From: a bacterium
Lineage (GTDB): Bacteria > Calditrichota > Calditrichia > RBG-13-44-9 > J042
Reading direction: 5' to 3'
Assembly: GCA_015494485.1 (NCBI GenBank)
Contig: WGBF01000291.1
Coordinates: 1-5,480 of the forward strand
Length of the DNA: 5,480 nucleotides
How positions within the stretch are numbered: the stretch's first letter is position 1; every line of letters starts with the position of its first letter. Of this stretch, positions 5,080 through 5,480 are shown piece by piece. The notes under the pieces were generated by a model. It had not been told where the DNA came from. It saw nothing but the letters and a program-made list of their open reading frames with translations, and searched no databases. A program made the position numbers and the translations under genes.

Positions 5080-5480
5080 GCACAGCAATTCAGGAACAGG
5101 AATGGCAAACATTTTCTCCCCTGCCGTTGCATCCGGCCATTCAACACCGCATCTGGCAGCAATGGCAACAGGGGCGGTTACCCCATGCCTTTTTGTTTTA
5201 CGGCCCCGCTGGCGTAGGAAAGGAAGCCCTGGCACTGGAAGTGGCCCGGCTGCTCAACTGCGAGTCCGACACGCCGGGTATTTGCAACCAATGCCCCGCC
5301 TGCGTGAAAATTGCCCATCTGGAACACCCGGACGTGCACCTCATTTTTCCAACCCCGGCAGAAAGCAATGTGAAGCCGGAAGAAATTCAACAAGCGCTGC
5401 AGGCCAAGGCAGAAAATCCCTTTCAGGATGTGTCCTTCGGTACCAAAAACACCTTTATTGGCATCGACACCATTCGGGAC
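5076..5480 (+). CDS. holB: DNA polymerase III subunit delta', N-terminal 135 codons (partial)
   Basis: The frame opens at ATG 5076, overlapping the exbD stop (ATGA), and is still open at the right edge after 135 residues. It matches the N-terminal clamp-loader domain of HolB. LPHAFLFYGPAGVGKEALAL (residues 35-54) holds the P-loop-like motif, followed by a zinc module with Cys62, Cys70, Cys73 and Cys76 (spacing 7-2-2, close to the 8-2-2 of E. coli delta'). The family segment HPDVHLIFP (84-92) and the start of the IDTIRD element (130-135) complete the match. The P-loop ends in Lys-Glu instead of Lys-Thr/Ser, which fits delta', a stator subunit that does not hydrolyse ATP in E. coli. DnaX (tau/gamma) shares the fold and zinc site but normally has a canonical GKT/GKS, so holB is the better call. 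No ribosome binding site of its own is seen, so expression probably depends on exbD translation. Confidence 0.88.
   Translation, partial: MSTAIQEQEWQTFSPLPLHPAIQHRIWQQWQQGRLPHAFLFYGPAGVGKEALALEVARLLNCESDTPGICNQCPACVKIAHLEHPDVHLIFPTPAESNVKPEEIQQALQAKAENPFQDVSFGTKNTFIGIDTIRD

Overview
The window reads as an ordinary chromosomal stretch of a Gram-negative bacterium, most likely from the FCB superphylum (Bacteroidota, Calditrichota, Ignavibacteria and relatives). This placement is inference. It rests on an HD-domain CCA-enzyme-like protein whose DDPLR, GWTFH and IPNE motifs match the type I know from that group, on a TonB-ExbB-ExbD set that implies an outer membrane, and on one upstream element that fits both a perfect TTGACA -35 box and the Bacteroidota TTTG-N20-TAnnTTT promoter layout. 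No transposase, integrase, phage gene, CRISPR array, tRNA or rRNA is visible.

Left part (1-1700, minus strand): the first 17 codons of an unidentified gene with a strong AGGAGG site run off the left edge. Upstream of it lies a complete tRNA nucleotidyltransferase / poly(A) polymerase family gene (238-1683). The 185-base gap between them carries five TTACC words (GGTAA on the transcribed strand).

Middle (1684-3000): a 272-base divergent intergenic region is followed on the plus strand by a solitary nuoI (complex I 2x[4Fe-4S] subunit), which is closed by a convincing intrinsic terminator. Next comes a promoter and a small single-domain STAS protein of the anti-anti-sigma type. No partner kinase, phosphatase or sigma factor is in view.

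Right part (3000-5480, plus strand): a compact run of tonB, exbB, exbD and the 5' part of holB (DNA polymerase III delta'). TonB, ExbB and ExbD form the inner-membrane motor that uses the proton gradient to drive outer-membrane transport. The exbB/exbD and exbD/holB junctions are both 4-base ATGA overlaps, so a replication gene is translationally tied to the transport motor. The tonB start shows the same ATGA arrangement with a 10-codon upstream ORF that has its own ribosome binding site, whereas tonB itself has none.

I found no clear undescribed system. The points most worth checking are the 10-codon ORF in front of tonB, the isolated nuoI, and the coupling of holB to exbD.
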